Under the pieces are notes generated by a model. That model was given only the letters and a program-made list of their open reading frames with translations. It was not told the origin of the DNA and did not search any database. Shown one piece after another: positions 9,802 to 18,338 of a stretch of DNA of 64,000 nucleotides. Origin of the DNA: Phycisphaerae bacterium (GTDB lineage Bacteria; Planctomycetota; Phycisphaerae; UBA1845; PWPN01); NCBI GenBank assembly GCA_018003015.1, contig JAGNEZ010000019.1:1-64000 (forward strand). The letters run 5' to 3'. The translations under genes were made by a program, and so were the position numbers. How positions within the stretch are numbered: the first letter of the stretch is position 1; each line of letters starts with the position of its first letter.

Positions 9802-11684
9802 CAGGCATGGTACACTTCGACGGGCTGCCACCCGAACGGCACGATATCGGGGCGCGGATGGCCGGCACCCTGCGTCACCGCGGCCCCGACGACCGCGGAC
9901 TCTTCTGCGACGGCTTCGTCAGCCTGGGCCATTCGCGTCTGAGCATCATCGATCTGGAAAACGGCCGCCAGCCGCTGCCCAACGAGGACGGCACTGTCTG
10001 GGTGGTGTTCAACGGCGAGATCTACAACTACCGGCCGCTTTCCGGCATGCTCCAGTCTCGCGGACACGAGTTCAAGACCCGCAGCGACACCGAGGTTCTC
10101 GTGCACCTCTACGAGGATTTCGGCGAGTCCTTCGTCGAGCACCTCCATGGAATGTTCGCGATTGCCCTGTGGGACATCCGCCAACGGAAACTGGTCCTGG
10201 CTCGCGACCGTCTGGGCATCAAGCCGCTCTACTGGTATACCGACGGCGAGCGAGTCGCATTCGGATCGGAACTCAAGGCGGTGCTGGCTGACGGCGACGT
10301 GCCGCGAGACATTGACCCCGCCGCGATGATCGATTTCCTGGCGCTCGGTCATGTGCCGGCGCCTCGAACGGTCTTCAAGGGCATTCGCAAGTTGGAGCCG
10401 GGGCACATGGCGGTGTGCCGCACCTCGGGCGTCGCCTTGCGCCGTTGGTGGGATATCCCCTTCGGCGAGGAACCTCCGGAGCCAGCCACGGCCGAAGAGA
10501 GCCGGCGGTGGACCGATCAGTTCGCGGATCTGCTGGAGGACGCGGTCCGAATGCGCCTCGTCGCCGATGTGTCGGTCGGTGCATTCCTGAGCGGGGGCGT
10601 CGACTCGGCATCGGTGACTGCGGCCATGTGCCGCCAAGCCGGCGGCACGGTCCTGACGCACACGGTCGGATTCGACGAAGGCGACCATGACGAGCGGGCA
10701 TGCGCCTGCCAGGTGGCGCAAGCGTTGGGCACCGATCACCGCGAGGTCATGGTGCGACCCGACGGGGTGTGGGCCGCCGAGACGCTGGTCCGCCATTTTG
10801 ACGAACCGTTCGCCGACCCTTCGGCGGTAGCGACGCTCTACCTCTCGAGGATCGCCCGGGAACGAGTCAAAGTTGCCCTGGCCGGGGACGGCGGGGACGA
10901 ACTGCTGGCCGGCTACCGGCGTTATCGCTTCGACATGGCCGAGTCCGCTTTGCGGGCTCGGACTCCGGCGTGGCTACGACGTTCAGCCGCGAGATATGCG
11001 GGATGGCTGTATCCCCAGGCCGACTGGCTGCCCCGCCCCTTGCGGGCCAGACGGACCTTGCAGAACCTCGCGGGCGATGACGCCACCGCCCACTTGCGAA
11101 GCGTGGCCCTGATGGGCGGCATCCTGCCGGAGCTGGTGCTCCGGCCGGAAGTCCGCAGTCTGGCAAACGACCACGATCCCTTTCTTCGGGGACGAGAGCT
11201 GTTTCACCGGTGTCCGGCGAAACGGCTGCTCAACCGTTTCCTCTACGTCGATCTGAAGACCTTCATGGCAGACGAGATTCTGACCAAGGTTGACCGGACG
11301 AGCATGGCCGTCGGACTCGAGGTCCGCGCTCCGCTGCTCGACTACCGGCTGGTGGAACTGGCGGCGAGACTGCCGATCAGCCTGAAGCTGGCTGGCGGTC
11401 GCGGGAAGGTGATTCTCCGCGACACCTGTTCCCGCTGGCTGGGCAACGCTGTTGCCGACCGGCCCAAGCACGGTTTCGACGTCCCGACGGACAAGTGGTT
11501 CCGAGGCCCGTTGCGCGCCATGGCCCACGACTTGCTCACTGGGTCTGACAGCCGCTCTCGCGAGTGGCTCGAGGCCAAGGCCGTCAACCGCCTGCTCCGC
11601 AACCACGATCGTGGCATCCGAGCGAACGGAAGAGCCTTGTGGACCGTTCTCAACCTGGAGCTGTGGGCCAGAGCGTACGCTTGA
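9789..11684 (+). CDS. asnB: AsnB-type glutamine amidotransferase (asparagine synthetase family)
   Basis: The GTG start at 9789 is fixed by the need for a catalytic Cys at position 2: the protein starts MCGIAGMVHFDG, and a strong GGGGAGGAG ribosome site lies just upstream. The 631 residues hold an N-terminal class II glutaminase domain (about 1-210) and a C-terminal ATP-pyrophosphatase domain with FLSGGVDSASV near residue 265 and a catalytic-looking GDGGDELLAGY. Length is normal. Free-living AsnB makes asparagine, but within a glycan operon such proteins often amidate uronic acids or aminosugars, as in O-antigen and exosortase loci. That second role is favoured by context only. Confidence 0.88.
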   Translation: MCGIAGMVHFDGLPPERHDIGARMAGTLRHRGPDDRGLFCDGFVSLGHSRLSIIDLENGRQPLPNEDGTVWVVFNGEIYNYRPLSGMLQSRGHEFKTRSDTEVLVHLYEDFGESFVEHLHGMFAIALWDIRQRKLVLARDRLGIKPLYWYTDGERVAFGSELKAVLADGDVPRDIDPAAMIDFLALGHVPAPRTVFKGIRKLEPGHMAVCRTSGVALRRWWDIPFGEEPPEPATAEESRRWTDQFADLLEDAVRMRLVADVSVGAFLSGGVDSASVTAAMCRQAGGTVLTHTVGFDEGDHDERACACQVAQALGTDHREVMVRPDGVWAAETLVRHFDEPFADPSAVATLYLSRIARERVKVALAGDGGDELLAGYRRYRFDMAESALRARTPAWLRRSAARYAGWLYPQADWLPRPLRARRTLQNLAGDDATAHLRSVALMGGILPELVLRPEVRSLANDHDPFLRGRELFHRCPAKRLLNRFLYVDLKTFMADEILTKVDRTSMAVGLEVRAPLLDYRLVELAARLPISLKLAGGRGKVILRDTCSRWLGNAVADRPKHGFDVPTDKWFRGPLRAMAHDLLTGSDSRSREWLEAKAVNRLLRNHDRGIRANGRALWTVLNLELWARAYA

Positions 11685-11779
11685 GAGGAGGCGAAAGTAG
11701 AGAGCTGAGCAGGGCCATTCCAGATCCTTGAACCACCGAATAGACATCTGGCGGCTCTGTTTCGTAGTTCTGCGAATCG

Positions 11780-13060
11780 ATGGTTCCCATGCGCTTCTTG
11801 ACGACGACAATGTGCTATCCGACACCGGCCGACCCCGACCAGGGCATCTTCGTCCAGCGACGAGCGCTGGCCCTGGCCCGATGTGCGGGAGTCGATGTGC
11901 GGGTTGTCGCGCCTCAACTGTGGTGCCCCGGCCTGCGAGCCAGCCGCTCGTTCCCCGACCAGGCAGGTCCGCTGCCGGTGGCATACCCTCGGATGATCAG
12001 CGTACCGGGGCTCAGTTGGGTCTGCGATGGTCTGGCCTACGCACGAGCCTTGGAGCGAGCCATCGTCGTCGAGCGGCAGCGAAGCGGGCACGACTTCGAT
12101 CTGATCGACGCCCACTTCGAGTATCCCGACGGTGTGGGTGCCTGGCTCGCCGGCCGACGCTTGGGACTCCCTGTCGCGGTCACCGTCAGAGGCAAAATCG
12201 TCTCCTTGTCACGCAGGGCGATCCGGCGAATGCAGATCGGGGCCATGCTCCGGGGTGTTGACGCGCTCATCGCGGTCAGCGCGAGCCTGGCCGCCTGGAT
12301 ACACAAGATCGGCGGATCGGATCTCTCGGTGAATATCATCCCCAACGGGATCGACGAGGCGATCTTTCATCCCATGAACCAAGCGGACGCCAAGTCAAGG
12401 CTGGGATGGGACGCAAGGGTACGATACGTACTGGCCGTCGGCCATCTGCAGCGTGTGAAAGGCTTCGATCTGCTCGTCGAAGTCCTGCCCGGCGTGCGGA
12501 GGGCCATGGGAGACGTTCGACTTGTCCTGGCGGGCAGCCGTCGCGGCGAACCGCGATTCCGAGCCCGGCTGGAAAGAGCCATCACCCGCATCAACGCGTC
12601 CCAGGGTGGCGCCCCCTCCATTCAGTTTACCGGCCCGGTGTCCGGCACGCAGTTGAACCTGATGTACAACGCGGCCGACCTGTTCGTTACTGCCTCGCGG
12701 AGCGAAGGCTGGAGCAACGCGATCAGCGAGGCCCTGGCCGCCGGTACGCCGGTCGTTGCGACTGATGTTGGCGGCAATCGCGAGCAGATCTGCTCAGAAG
12801 AGATGGGAACTCTGGTATCGGGCGGCGATCTGAACGCGCTCCGGAAGGCGATGGTCAACGCCCTGTCCAAGGAGTGGAACCGGGCGGTCATCGCGGCCCA
12901 TGGCAGGCGCCGGACCCATGATCGCGTCGCCGAGGAAGTTCTGGCGGTATTCAAGCGGATCCTCGCGAGCCCTTCGTCATCCACGGCCGCTGCCGGCCGG
13001 GACGTGGAGACAGCTCCTCCGCCTGGCCGCGGGGCATCCACCGTGGAGGTGCCCGCATGA
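11780..13060 (+). CDS. Glycosyltransferase family 4
   Basis: The product is up to 426 residues. Starts at ATG 11780 or ATG 11789 (MRFLTTTMCYPTP) are both possible, neither with a clear ribosome site. Recognisable parts are the N-terminal DPDQGIFVQRRALAL loop, FDLIDAHFEYPDGVGA, the linker IIPNGIDEAIFHP, the donor-domain start VGHLQRVKGFDLLVEVLP and the E-x7-E-like SEGWSNAISEALAAGTPV. The 95-base gap after asnB is the largest in the first part of the cluster. The C-terminal 35 residues after the catalytic fold are low-complexity. Stop and next start overlap as ATGA at 13057. Confidence 0.82.
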   Translation: MVPMRFLTTTMCYPTPADPDQGIFVQRRALALARCAGVDVRVVAPQLWCPGLRASRSFPDQAGPLPVAYPRMISVPGLSWVCDGLAYARALERAIVVERQRSGHDFDLIDAHFEYPDGVGAWLAGRRLGLPVAVTVRGKIVSLSRRAIRRMQIGAMLRGVDALIAVSASLAAWIHKIGGSDLSVNIIPNGIDEAIFHPMNQADAKSRLGWDARVRYVLAVGHLQRVKGFDLLVEVLPGVRRAMGDVRLVLAGSRRGEPRFRARLERAITRINASQGGAPSIQFTGPVSGTQLNLMYNAADLFVTASRSEGWSNAISEALAAGTPVVATDVGGNREQICSEEMGTLVSGGDLNALRKAMVNALSKEWNRAVIAAHGRRRTHDRVAEEVLAVFKRILASPSSSTAAAGRDVETAPPPGRGASTVEVPA

Positions 13061-14430
13061 ACCCATGGCTGGCAGGCCACCTCTTCTGGCCGCTTACCGA
13101 GCGGTTGGTCGGGCGAGACACGATGCGACGCTTCGACGATCTGTGCCGGAGCGAAGGATGGTCAACCGAGCGGCGCCGCGATCTGCAGGCTCGGAAGCTG
13201 CGGCGAATCCTCCGCTCAGCAGCCCAGCACTGCCCGTTCTACGCCCGACGGTTCCGCGACGCCGGCCTGAATCCGGCTGACCCCCACCTCGGACCCGACG
13301 ACCTTCGCTGCCTGCCCGTGCTGACCCGAGCGGAAATCCGGGAGCACCTTGAGGAAATGACCTGGTCAGGTTGTCCAGGCAGACCGCTGCTCTACCACAC
13401 CGGAGGATCGAGCGGAGAACCACTCCAATTCCACGCCGACCGCTTCCGCAACGCCGCCGACGCCGCCGCCCGGCTCCGAGCTCGATCCTGGTGGGGAGTC
13501 GCACCGGGCGACCGCGAAATCCTCCTCTGGGGAGCTCCCACCGAGCTGAAAACCAATGACCGGGTCCGCCGTGGCCGCGATGCCCTGCTCAATCAATCCA
13601 TCCTCAATGCGTTTGACATGACGGCCGAGACGATGAGCGCCTATCTCACGACCATTCGTGACCGCCGGCCGGTCTGCATCTACGGCTACGCAAGCAGTCT
13701 CGCTCTGCTCGCCCGGCACGCTCAGAGAAGCGGCCAACCGCTGATCTCGTCAGGGCTCGCCAGACCTCGAGCCATCTTCGCGACCGGCGAAGTGCTGCTC
13801 GACCAGGATCGGCAAGCCATCGAATCGGTCTTCGGCGCCCCCGTGGCCGTCGAATACGGCAGCCGGGACGGCGGCTTCACCGCGATGAGTTGCCGGGCCG
13901 GCCATCTGCACGCCGCCGACGAGAACCTGATCGTGGAACTGCTCGACGACCATGGGCAGCCGGTCGCCGCCGGAGAGGCAGGCAGAATCACCCTCACCCA
14001 CCTCGAAGCCCTGGCCATGCCGCTGATTCGTTACGCGATCGGTGATCTGGCCCGCCGACCGCCGAAAACCGCCCTGCCCTGCCGGTGCGGGCGGAACCTC
14101 ACCTCTCTGGCGGAAATCCGCGGCCGGCTCACGGACCAGATCGTCTGCCGCGAACACGGGCAAATCAAGCACATGCACGCCTTGTCTCTGATCTATGTGC
14201 TTCGCGAGGTCGAGGGACTCGCTCAGTTCCGCGTGCTCCAGCCATCGATCGACCGACTCGAGATCGAGGTCGTGGCCGACCATCGGTTCACGTCCCTGGT
14301 GGAGCGGAACGTTGAACAGGGCCTCCGCCGTCGGATGGGCGAAGGCGTTACCATCATCATTCAACGCCGAGATCGGATCCCGCCCAATGCCTCCGGCAAA
14401 CACGCCTGTGTCATCTCGCACGTGCAATAA
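13057..14430 (+). CDS. Phenylacetate-CoA ligase-like adenylating enzyme (CapK/PaaK family)
   Basis: This 457-residue protein carries the ATP-binding loop YHTGGSSGEPLQFHAD near residue 110, VAVEYGSRDGGF, and the adenylate-forming motif PLIRYAIGDLARR. These place it in the ANL superfamily beside phenylacetate-CoA ligases and the capsule protein CapK. It also has a CRCGRNL cysteine pair that could bind zinc, as in many family members. CapK-like proteins inside glycan clusters are thought to activate an acid for transfer onto sugars, but no substrate is established. It is the last gene of the tightly overlapping cluster. Confidence 0.8.
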   Translation: MNPWLAGHLFWPLTERLVGRDTMRRFDDLCRSEGWSTERRRDLQARKLRRILRSAAQHCPFYARRFRDAGLNPADPHLGPDDLRCLPVLTRAEIREHLEEMTWSGCPGRPLLYHTGGSSGEPLQFHADRFRNAADAAARLRARSWWGVAPGDREILLWGAPTELKTNDRVRRGRDALLNQSILNAFDMTAETMSAYLTTIRDRRPVCIYGYASSLALLARHAQRSGQPLISSGLARPRAIFATGEVLLDQDRQAIESVFGAPVAVEYGSRDGGFTAMSCRAGHLHAADENLIVELLDDHGQPVAAGEAGRITLTHLEALAMPLIRYAIGDLARRPPKTALPCRCGRNLTSLAEIRGRLTDQIVCREHGQIKHMHALSLIYVLREVEGLAQFRVLQPSIDRLEIEVVADHRFTSLVERNVEQGLRRRMGEGVTIIIQRRDRIPPNASGKHACVISHVQ

Positions 14431-14461
14431 GCCGGGCTCGCTCCTGTCCCTCATTCCGTGG

Positions 14462-14467
14462 TACAAT
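14462..14467 (+). promoter_or_regulatory. Extended -10 promoter element, possibly leaderless
   Basis: TGGTACAAT gives a TG-extended -10 box. A start of transcription 6-8 bases downstream would fall only a few bases before the ATG at 14478, and no ribosome site precedes that ATG. No -35 box is evident. Confidence 0.4.
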
Positions 14468-14477
14468 CGCGGTCGCC

Positions 14478-15239
14478 ATGAACAGACTCCTCTCGCCGAC
14501 AGCGGGCCCGTTGATCCTCTTGCTCTTTCTGGCCTTCCTGCCCGGTTGCCAGACGAACCCGCCGCGGAAGTCCCCCGCACCCGACTGGTTTGACGTCACC
14601 CTATCGGACGACTTCGAGTTCGACGCGCCCAGTTCGGCCTGGAGATTCCGCACACCATCGCTGTGGAGAATCGCCTACGAAGGGGAACGCCGTTTTCTAC
14701 AGATGGCAATTCCGCCGGAAGGAGTTCGGCCGGTAGCTGCGATCCGCCCCTGGGAATATGCGGTCTACGGCAGGTATGAGTTTCGCTCGTTTAGTCTCTC
14801 CTGCCGGGTGCGAATCGACCGTGAGGTCACCGCCGAAGGCCGCGACGTCTGCGTCCTTTTTGGCCGCCAGGACCCCGGCCACTACTACTACCTGGACTTG
14901 TCGGCAGATTCCGGCGATTTTCGTAACACTCTGGTGCGGGTGGACGGCCCAACCCGGAAAGCGCTGCTTTCGACCACTCCGGCCCGTCCGCCGACGATCA
15001 CCGACCGCGCCTGGCACCGCGTCGACATTCTTCGCGATGTGGACTCGGGCACAATCAAGGTCTATGTGGACGCCGACCCTAACTCTGCCCCCCTGAAACC
15101 GGCCTTGGAGGGCCAGGACCGCAGCTACCCCTGGGGGACGATCGCCCTGGGCTCCTTCGGGCACCACGCCAGCTTCGCCCGTCTGGCAATCGAAGGTCAG
15201 GCCCGCGAGCCGCGAGCCCCGGGCGTTTCCGTCCCCTGA
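14478..15239 (+). CDS. Lipoprotein with LamG/DUF1080-like beta-sandwich
   Basis: The 253-residue product starts with a signal peptide, MNRLLSPTAGPLILLLFLAF, and a lipobox LPGC, so it is likely lipid-anchored. The mature part has the order of strands of a concanavalin-like lectin domain: AWRFRTPSLWRI, YEFRSFSLSCRVRI, VCVLFGRQDPGHYYYLDLS, WHRVDILRDVDSGTIKVYVD. Such domains bind or hydrolyse saccharides in planctomycete secreted proteins. No catalytic residues can be assigned, so a carbohydrate-binding role is inference. Confidence 0.7.
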   Translation: MNRLLSPTAGPLILLLFLAFLPGCQTNPPRKSPAPDWFDVTLSDDFEFDAPSSAWRFRTPSLWRIAYEGERRFLQMAIPPEGVRPVAAIRPWEYAVYGRYEFRSFSLSCRVRIDREVTAEGRDVCVLFGRQDPGHYYYLDLSADSGDFRNTLVRVDGPTRKALLSTTPARPPTITDRAWHRVDILRDVDSGTIKVYVDADPNSAPLKPALEGQDRSYPWGTIALGSFGHHASFARLAIEGQAREPRAPGVSVP

Positions 15240-15345
15240 AGTTGCCAGCCGGGCATTCGGGCGCCATAATAAGCTGCCGGAACTCCCGTTCACCTCGGTT
15301 CCACGACGCGCTGCGCTGACGACATGTGGAAAGGTGGTGCAGGGC

Positions 15346-15711
15346 ATGACCAGAGTACTGATCGTCGATGACGAGGAGATGTACCGCAAGTACCTATCCC
15401 AGATCCTCGAGATCGAGGGTTGTACGGTCAAGACGGCCGCGACCGGCTCGGCCGCTCGCGAGATCGCCCGAGATTTTGCACCCGACGTCCTGATCATTGA
15501 CTGGCTTCTGGCCGAGGATCGCCGGGGAACCGAGATCGCTCAGGAGCTTCAGAGCATGCATCCCGGCATGCGCACGATCATGATCACCGGCTACAGCGCG
15601 GACGAGATCAGCAAGTCCGGCATCACCTCGCCGGTTTTCAGGCTGGTGGAGAAGCCCTTCCGGCTGGAGACGATCGTTTCCGCGGTCAATGATGCCCTGG
15701 CCGCCTGTTGA
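15346..15711 (+). CDS. Stand-alone response regulator receiver protein
   Basis: This 121-residue protein is a single CheY-like domain: acidic pair D8-D9, phosphoacceptor D52 in LIIDWLL, the conserved TG after strand 4 (IMITGYSAD) and VEKPF with the conserved Lys. There is no output domain, so it must signal by protein contact or act in a phosphorelay. ATG 15346 is preferred over the in-frame GTG at 15334 because GGAAAGGTGG lies about 9 bases upstream. No kinase gene adjoins it; the partner is unknown. Confidence 0.85.
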   Translation: MTRVLIVDDEEMYRKYLSQILEIEGCTVKTAATGSAAREIARDFAPDVLIIDWLLAEDRRGTEIAQELQSMHPGMRTIMITGYSADEISKSGITSPVFRLVEKPFRLETIVSAVNDALAAC

Positions 15712-15791
15712 ATTTCCCGCCCCATAGGTTACGCTTCCGGCATTGGCCCGGGCACGCCGCCCGGGGTGTCATCTCGACCGAAAGAAGGGCC

Positions 15792-17951
15792 ATGACGGTG
15801 AAGCACATTCAGACCCCAGGACGTTCCACGGCCATCACCGGCCTGGATGCGATCTTCCAACCACAATCCATCGCCGTGCTCGGCGTCACCAACACGCCGG
15901 GCACAGTCCCCCACGACATCTTCGTGAACCTCCTGTCCGCGAAGTTCCAGGGAGTGGTATACCCGGTCGCGCCGCGCAAGAGACATATTGCGGGGGTTCG
16001 AGCTTACGACTACGTCCTCGACATCCCCGACCCGGTCGACCTGGCCATCCTGGTCTTTCCCGGGGCAGTCTGCGAACAAGCTCTGAAACAGTGCATCGAG
16101 AAAGGCATCAAGGCGGCGATCATCATCTCCGCCGGTTTTCGAGAGATCGGCCCGACCGGCCTGGAGCGTGAGAAGCGAGTCCGGGCCATCGCCTCCGAGG
16201 CGGGGATGCGACTCATCGGCCCCAACTGCCTGGGCGTCATCAACACCGAGCCCCACGTCCTGCTGAACGCCAGCTTCGCTCGGGCGATGCCCGCGGCCGG
16301 CAACATCGGCTTTCTCTCTCAGAGCGGGGCCCTGTGCACCGCGGTGCTGGACTACGCTCAGGGCAAGGGCATCGGCTTCTCGAAATTCGTCAGCCTGGGC
16401 AACAAGGCCGATGTCGACGAGGTGGACATGCTGGCGTACCTGGCCGCCGATCCGCAGACCTCAGTGATCCTCATGTACCTCGAATCGATGAGCCGGGGTA
16501 AGGAACTCATCGAGGTCGCCCGCCGAGTCTCCAGTGAAGGCGATCAGCCCAAGCCAATTCTGGCCATCAAGGGGGGGCGCACGGCGGCCGGAGCCGCCGC
16601 CGCCCAGTCGCACACCGGGGCTTTGGCCGCCTCCGACGTGGTCTGCAGCGCGGTCTTCGAGCAGGCCGGCATCATCCGCTCCAGCTCGCTCGAAGAGCTT
16701 TTCAACAGCGCCCAGCTCCTGGCCTATCAACCCCTGCCTCGCGGTAAGCGCCTGGCCATCGTGACCAACGCCGGCGGCCCAGGCGTCATGGCCACCGACG
16801 CGGCCATCGAACAGGGCCTCGAAATGGCCCGCTTCTCGCCCGAAACCGCCGTCAGGCTGAAGAAGGCCCTTCCCGCCGCGGCCAACATGAAGAACCCGAT
16901 CGATGTCATCGGCGACGCCCGCGACGATCGCTACGTCGCGGCCATGGAAGCCGTCTTCACCGACGAAGGCGTCGACCAGGTGCTGGTGATTCTCACCCCG
17001 CAGTCCATGACCAACATTACCGCGATCGCCAAGGCGGTCTGCGAAGTGCACGATCGATTCCGTTCCAGCGGCAAGACGCTGGCCTGCTCGTTCATGGGTG
17101 CCAAGGACGTCGCCCAGGGTATCCACATCCTCCAGCAGCACCTCATCCCGCACTACATCCTTCCCGAGTGGGCGACCGATGCGATGATCAAGGCTGTTCA
17201 CTTCCGCCAGTGGCTCAATCGAGATCGTACCGGCTTCAAGGAATACAGGATGGACATGGCCACGGCCGATGCCGTCATCACCAAGGCCCCGGACGGCTAT
17301 CTGACCGAGGCGGATGCGCTGAAGGTCCTCAAAGCCTATGGCTTCCCGCTGGTCGACTACAAGCTGACCCAGACCGCGGACGAGGCCGTGGCCGTGGCCG
17401 AGAAGATCGGCTACCCAGTCGTGCTCCGGGTCGTATCCCCCAAGATTGTCCACAAGTTCGAGATGAAGGGTGTCGTTCTCGATCTCCAGGATGCCAAGCA
17501 GGTCCGCGAGGCTTACATCCGGATGCGGGAGCACCTGCTCAAGCACGTGTCCGCCGAGGACATCCAGGGCATTCTGGTTCGGCAGATGATACCAGCCGGC
17601 AAGGAGGTGATTCTCGGCATTAGCCGCGATCCGGTCTTCGGGCACGTCATCATGTTCGGCCTCGGTGGGATCTACGTCGAGGCCTTCAAAGACGTCACTT
17701 TCCGCGTGGTGCCTATCCGTGAGGCCACGGCCAGAAGCATGGTCAACGGCCTGCGGGCGTCGGGTGTGCTCCGGGGGCTGCGAGGCGAGAAGCCCAGCGA
17801 TGTGGGGGCCATTGAGGACGCCCTCAAGCGGCTCTCGCAACTGGCCCAGGACTTCCCGCGCATTGCCGAGCTGGACATCAACCCGCTGATCGTCCACCCG
17901 GCCGGCCAAGGCTGCCACGTGGCGGATGTACGCATCAGGCTGCAATCGTAG
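15792..17951 (+). CDS. ADP-forming acyl-CoA synthetase (fused alpha-beta, acetate-CoA ligase type)
   Basis: The 719-residue protein joins an N-terminal CoA-binding domain (IFQPQSIAVLGVT), a succinyl-CoA-synthetase-like domain with LIGPNCLGVIN and the phosphohistidine motif AQSHTGALA (H274), and a C-terminal ATP-grasp domain (about 500-719) with GYPVVLRVVSPKIVHK. This is the arrangement of fused ADP-forming acetyl-CoA synthetases and related protein acetyltransferases. No GNAT domain is present, which favours the metabolic enzyme: acyl-CoA plus ADP plus phosphate to acid, CoA and ATP. It would provide substrate-level ATP during fermentation, in line with the nearby hydrogenase. ATG 15792 has GAAGG before it; the frame also extends upstream. 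Confidence 0.87.
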   Translation: MTVKHIQTPGRSTAITGLDAIFQPQSIAVLGVTNTPGTVPHDIFVNLLSAKFQGVVYPVAPRKRHIAGVRAYDYVLDIPDPVDLAILVFPGAVCEQALKQCIEKGIKAAIIISAGFREIGPTGLEREKRVRAIASEAGMRLIGPNCLGVINTEPHVLLNASFARAMPAAGNIGFLSQSGALCTAVLDYAQGKGIGFSKFVSLGNKADVDEVDMLAYLAADPQTSVILMYLESMSRGKELIEVARRVSSEGDQPKPILAIKGGRTAAGAAAAQSHTGALAASDVVCSAVFEQAGIIRSSSLEELFNSAQLLAYQPLPRGKRLAIVTNAGGPGVMATDAAIEQGLEMARFSPETAVRLKKALPAAANMKNPIDVIGDARDDRYVAAMEAVFTDEGVDQVLVILTPQSMTNITAIAKAVCEVHDRFRSSGKTLACSFMGAKDVAQGIHILQQHLIPHYILPEWATDAMIKAVHFRQWLNRDRTGFKEYRMDMATADAVITKAPDGYLTEADALKVLKAYGFPLVDYKLTQTADEAVAVAEKIGYPVVLRVVSPKIVHKFEMKGVVLDLQDAKQVREAYIRMREHLLKHVSAEDIQGILVRQMIPAGKEVILGISRDPVFGHVIMFGLGGIYVEAFKDVTFRVVPIREATARSMVNGLRASGVLRGLRGEKPSDVGAIEDALKRLSQLAQDFPRIAELDINPLIVHPAGQGCHVADVRIRLQS

Positions 17952-17974
17952 TCAACCCCTTGGGAGAGCAACGC

Positions 17975-18214
17975 ATGTCACAGAAAGAGATTCTGGATCG
18001 CATCAAGGCCGTGACCGCACGGGTCCTGGGAGTCGATGCCGGAACGATCAACGAGAGCTCGAACTTCATCTTCGATCTGGGGGCCGAGTCCTCCCAGAGC
18101 ATCGAACTCGTCGCCGCCTTCGAGGAGGAGTTCGGCATCGAGATGGAGGAGGACGCCGCCCTGGCCGTCCAGACGGTCGGGGATGCGGCCACGTTCATCG
18201 CCAAGTATCTGTGA
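17975..18214 (+). CDS. Acyl carrier protein with atypical phosphopantetheine motif
   Basis: The 79-residue acidic protein has the four-helix ACP pattern, starting MSQKEILDRIKAVTARVLGV, with DLGAESSQSIELV at the head of helix 2. S39 is the expected 4'-phosphopantetheine attachment site. The usual DSL reads ESS here, so recognition by standard partner enzymes may differ. A GGGAGAG ribosome site precedes ATG 17975; a TTG at 17960 is less likely. It lies 23 bases after the acyl-CoA synthetase, suggesting co-transcription. No fatty acid or polyketide synthase gene is nearby, so it may serve a specialised acyl transfer. Confidence 0.85.
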   Translation: MSQKEILDRIKAVTARVLGVDAGTINESSNFIFDLGAESSQSIELVAAFEEEFGIEMEEDAALAVQTVGDAATFIAKYL

Positions 18215-18338
18215 CTGTACCTCGGCCGGGGCTTTCGCTACACTTCGTGGCCGATCGCATCGGGCACCTGCGCTGAAGTGGCGTCGCGGCTGCCCGGCAA
18301 TGCAGACCGGCACGACCGAAGCGGCCGCGAGGTGCACC

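Noticed and set aside
16461-17945. 494-codon minus-strand frame
   Set aside because: It is a shadow of the acyl-CoA synthetase, with His/Asp-rich composition typical of antisense GC-rich frames.
18036-18338. N-terminal extension of the creatininase-family protein
   Set aside because: The upstream part of this frame overlaps the acyl carrier protein gene and has an Arg/Ser-rich shadow composition; ATG 18339 has a ribosome site.
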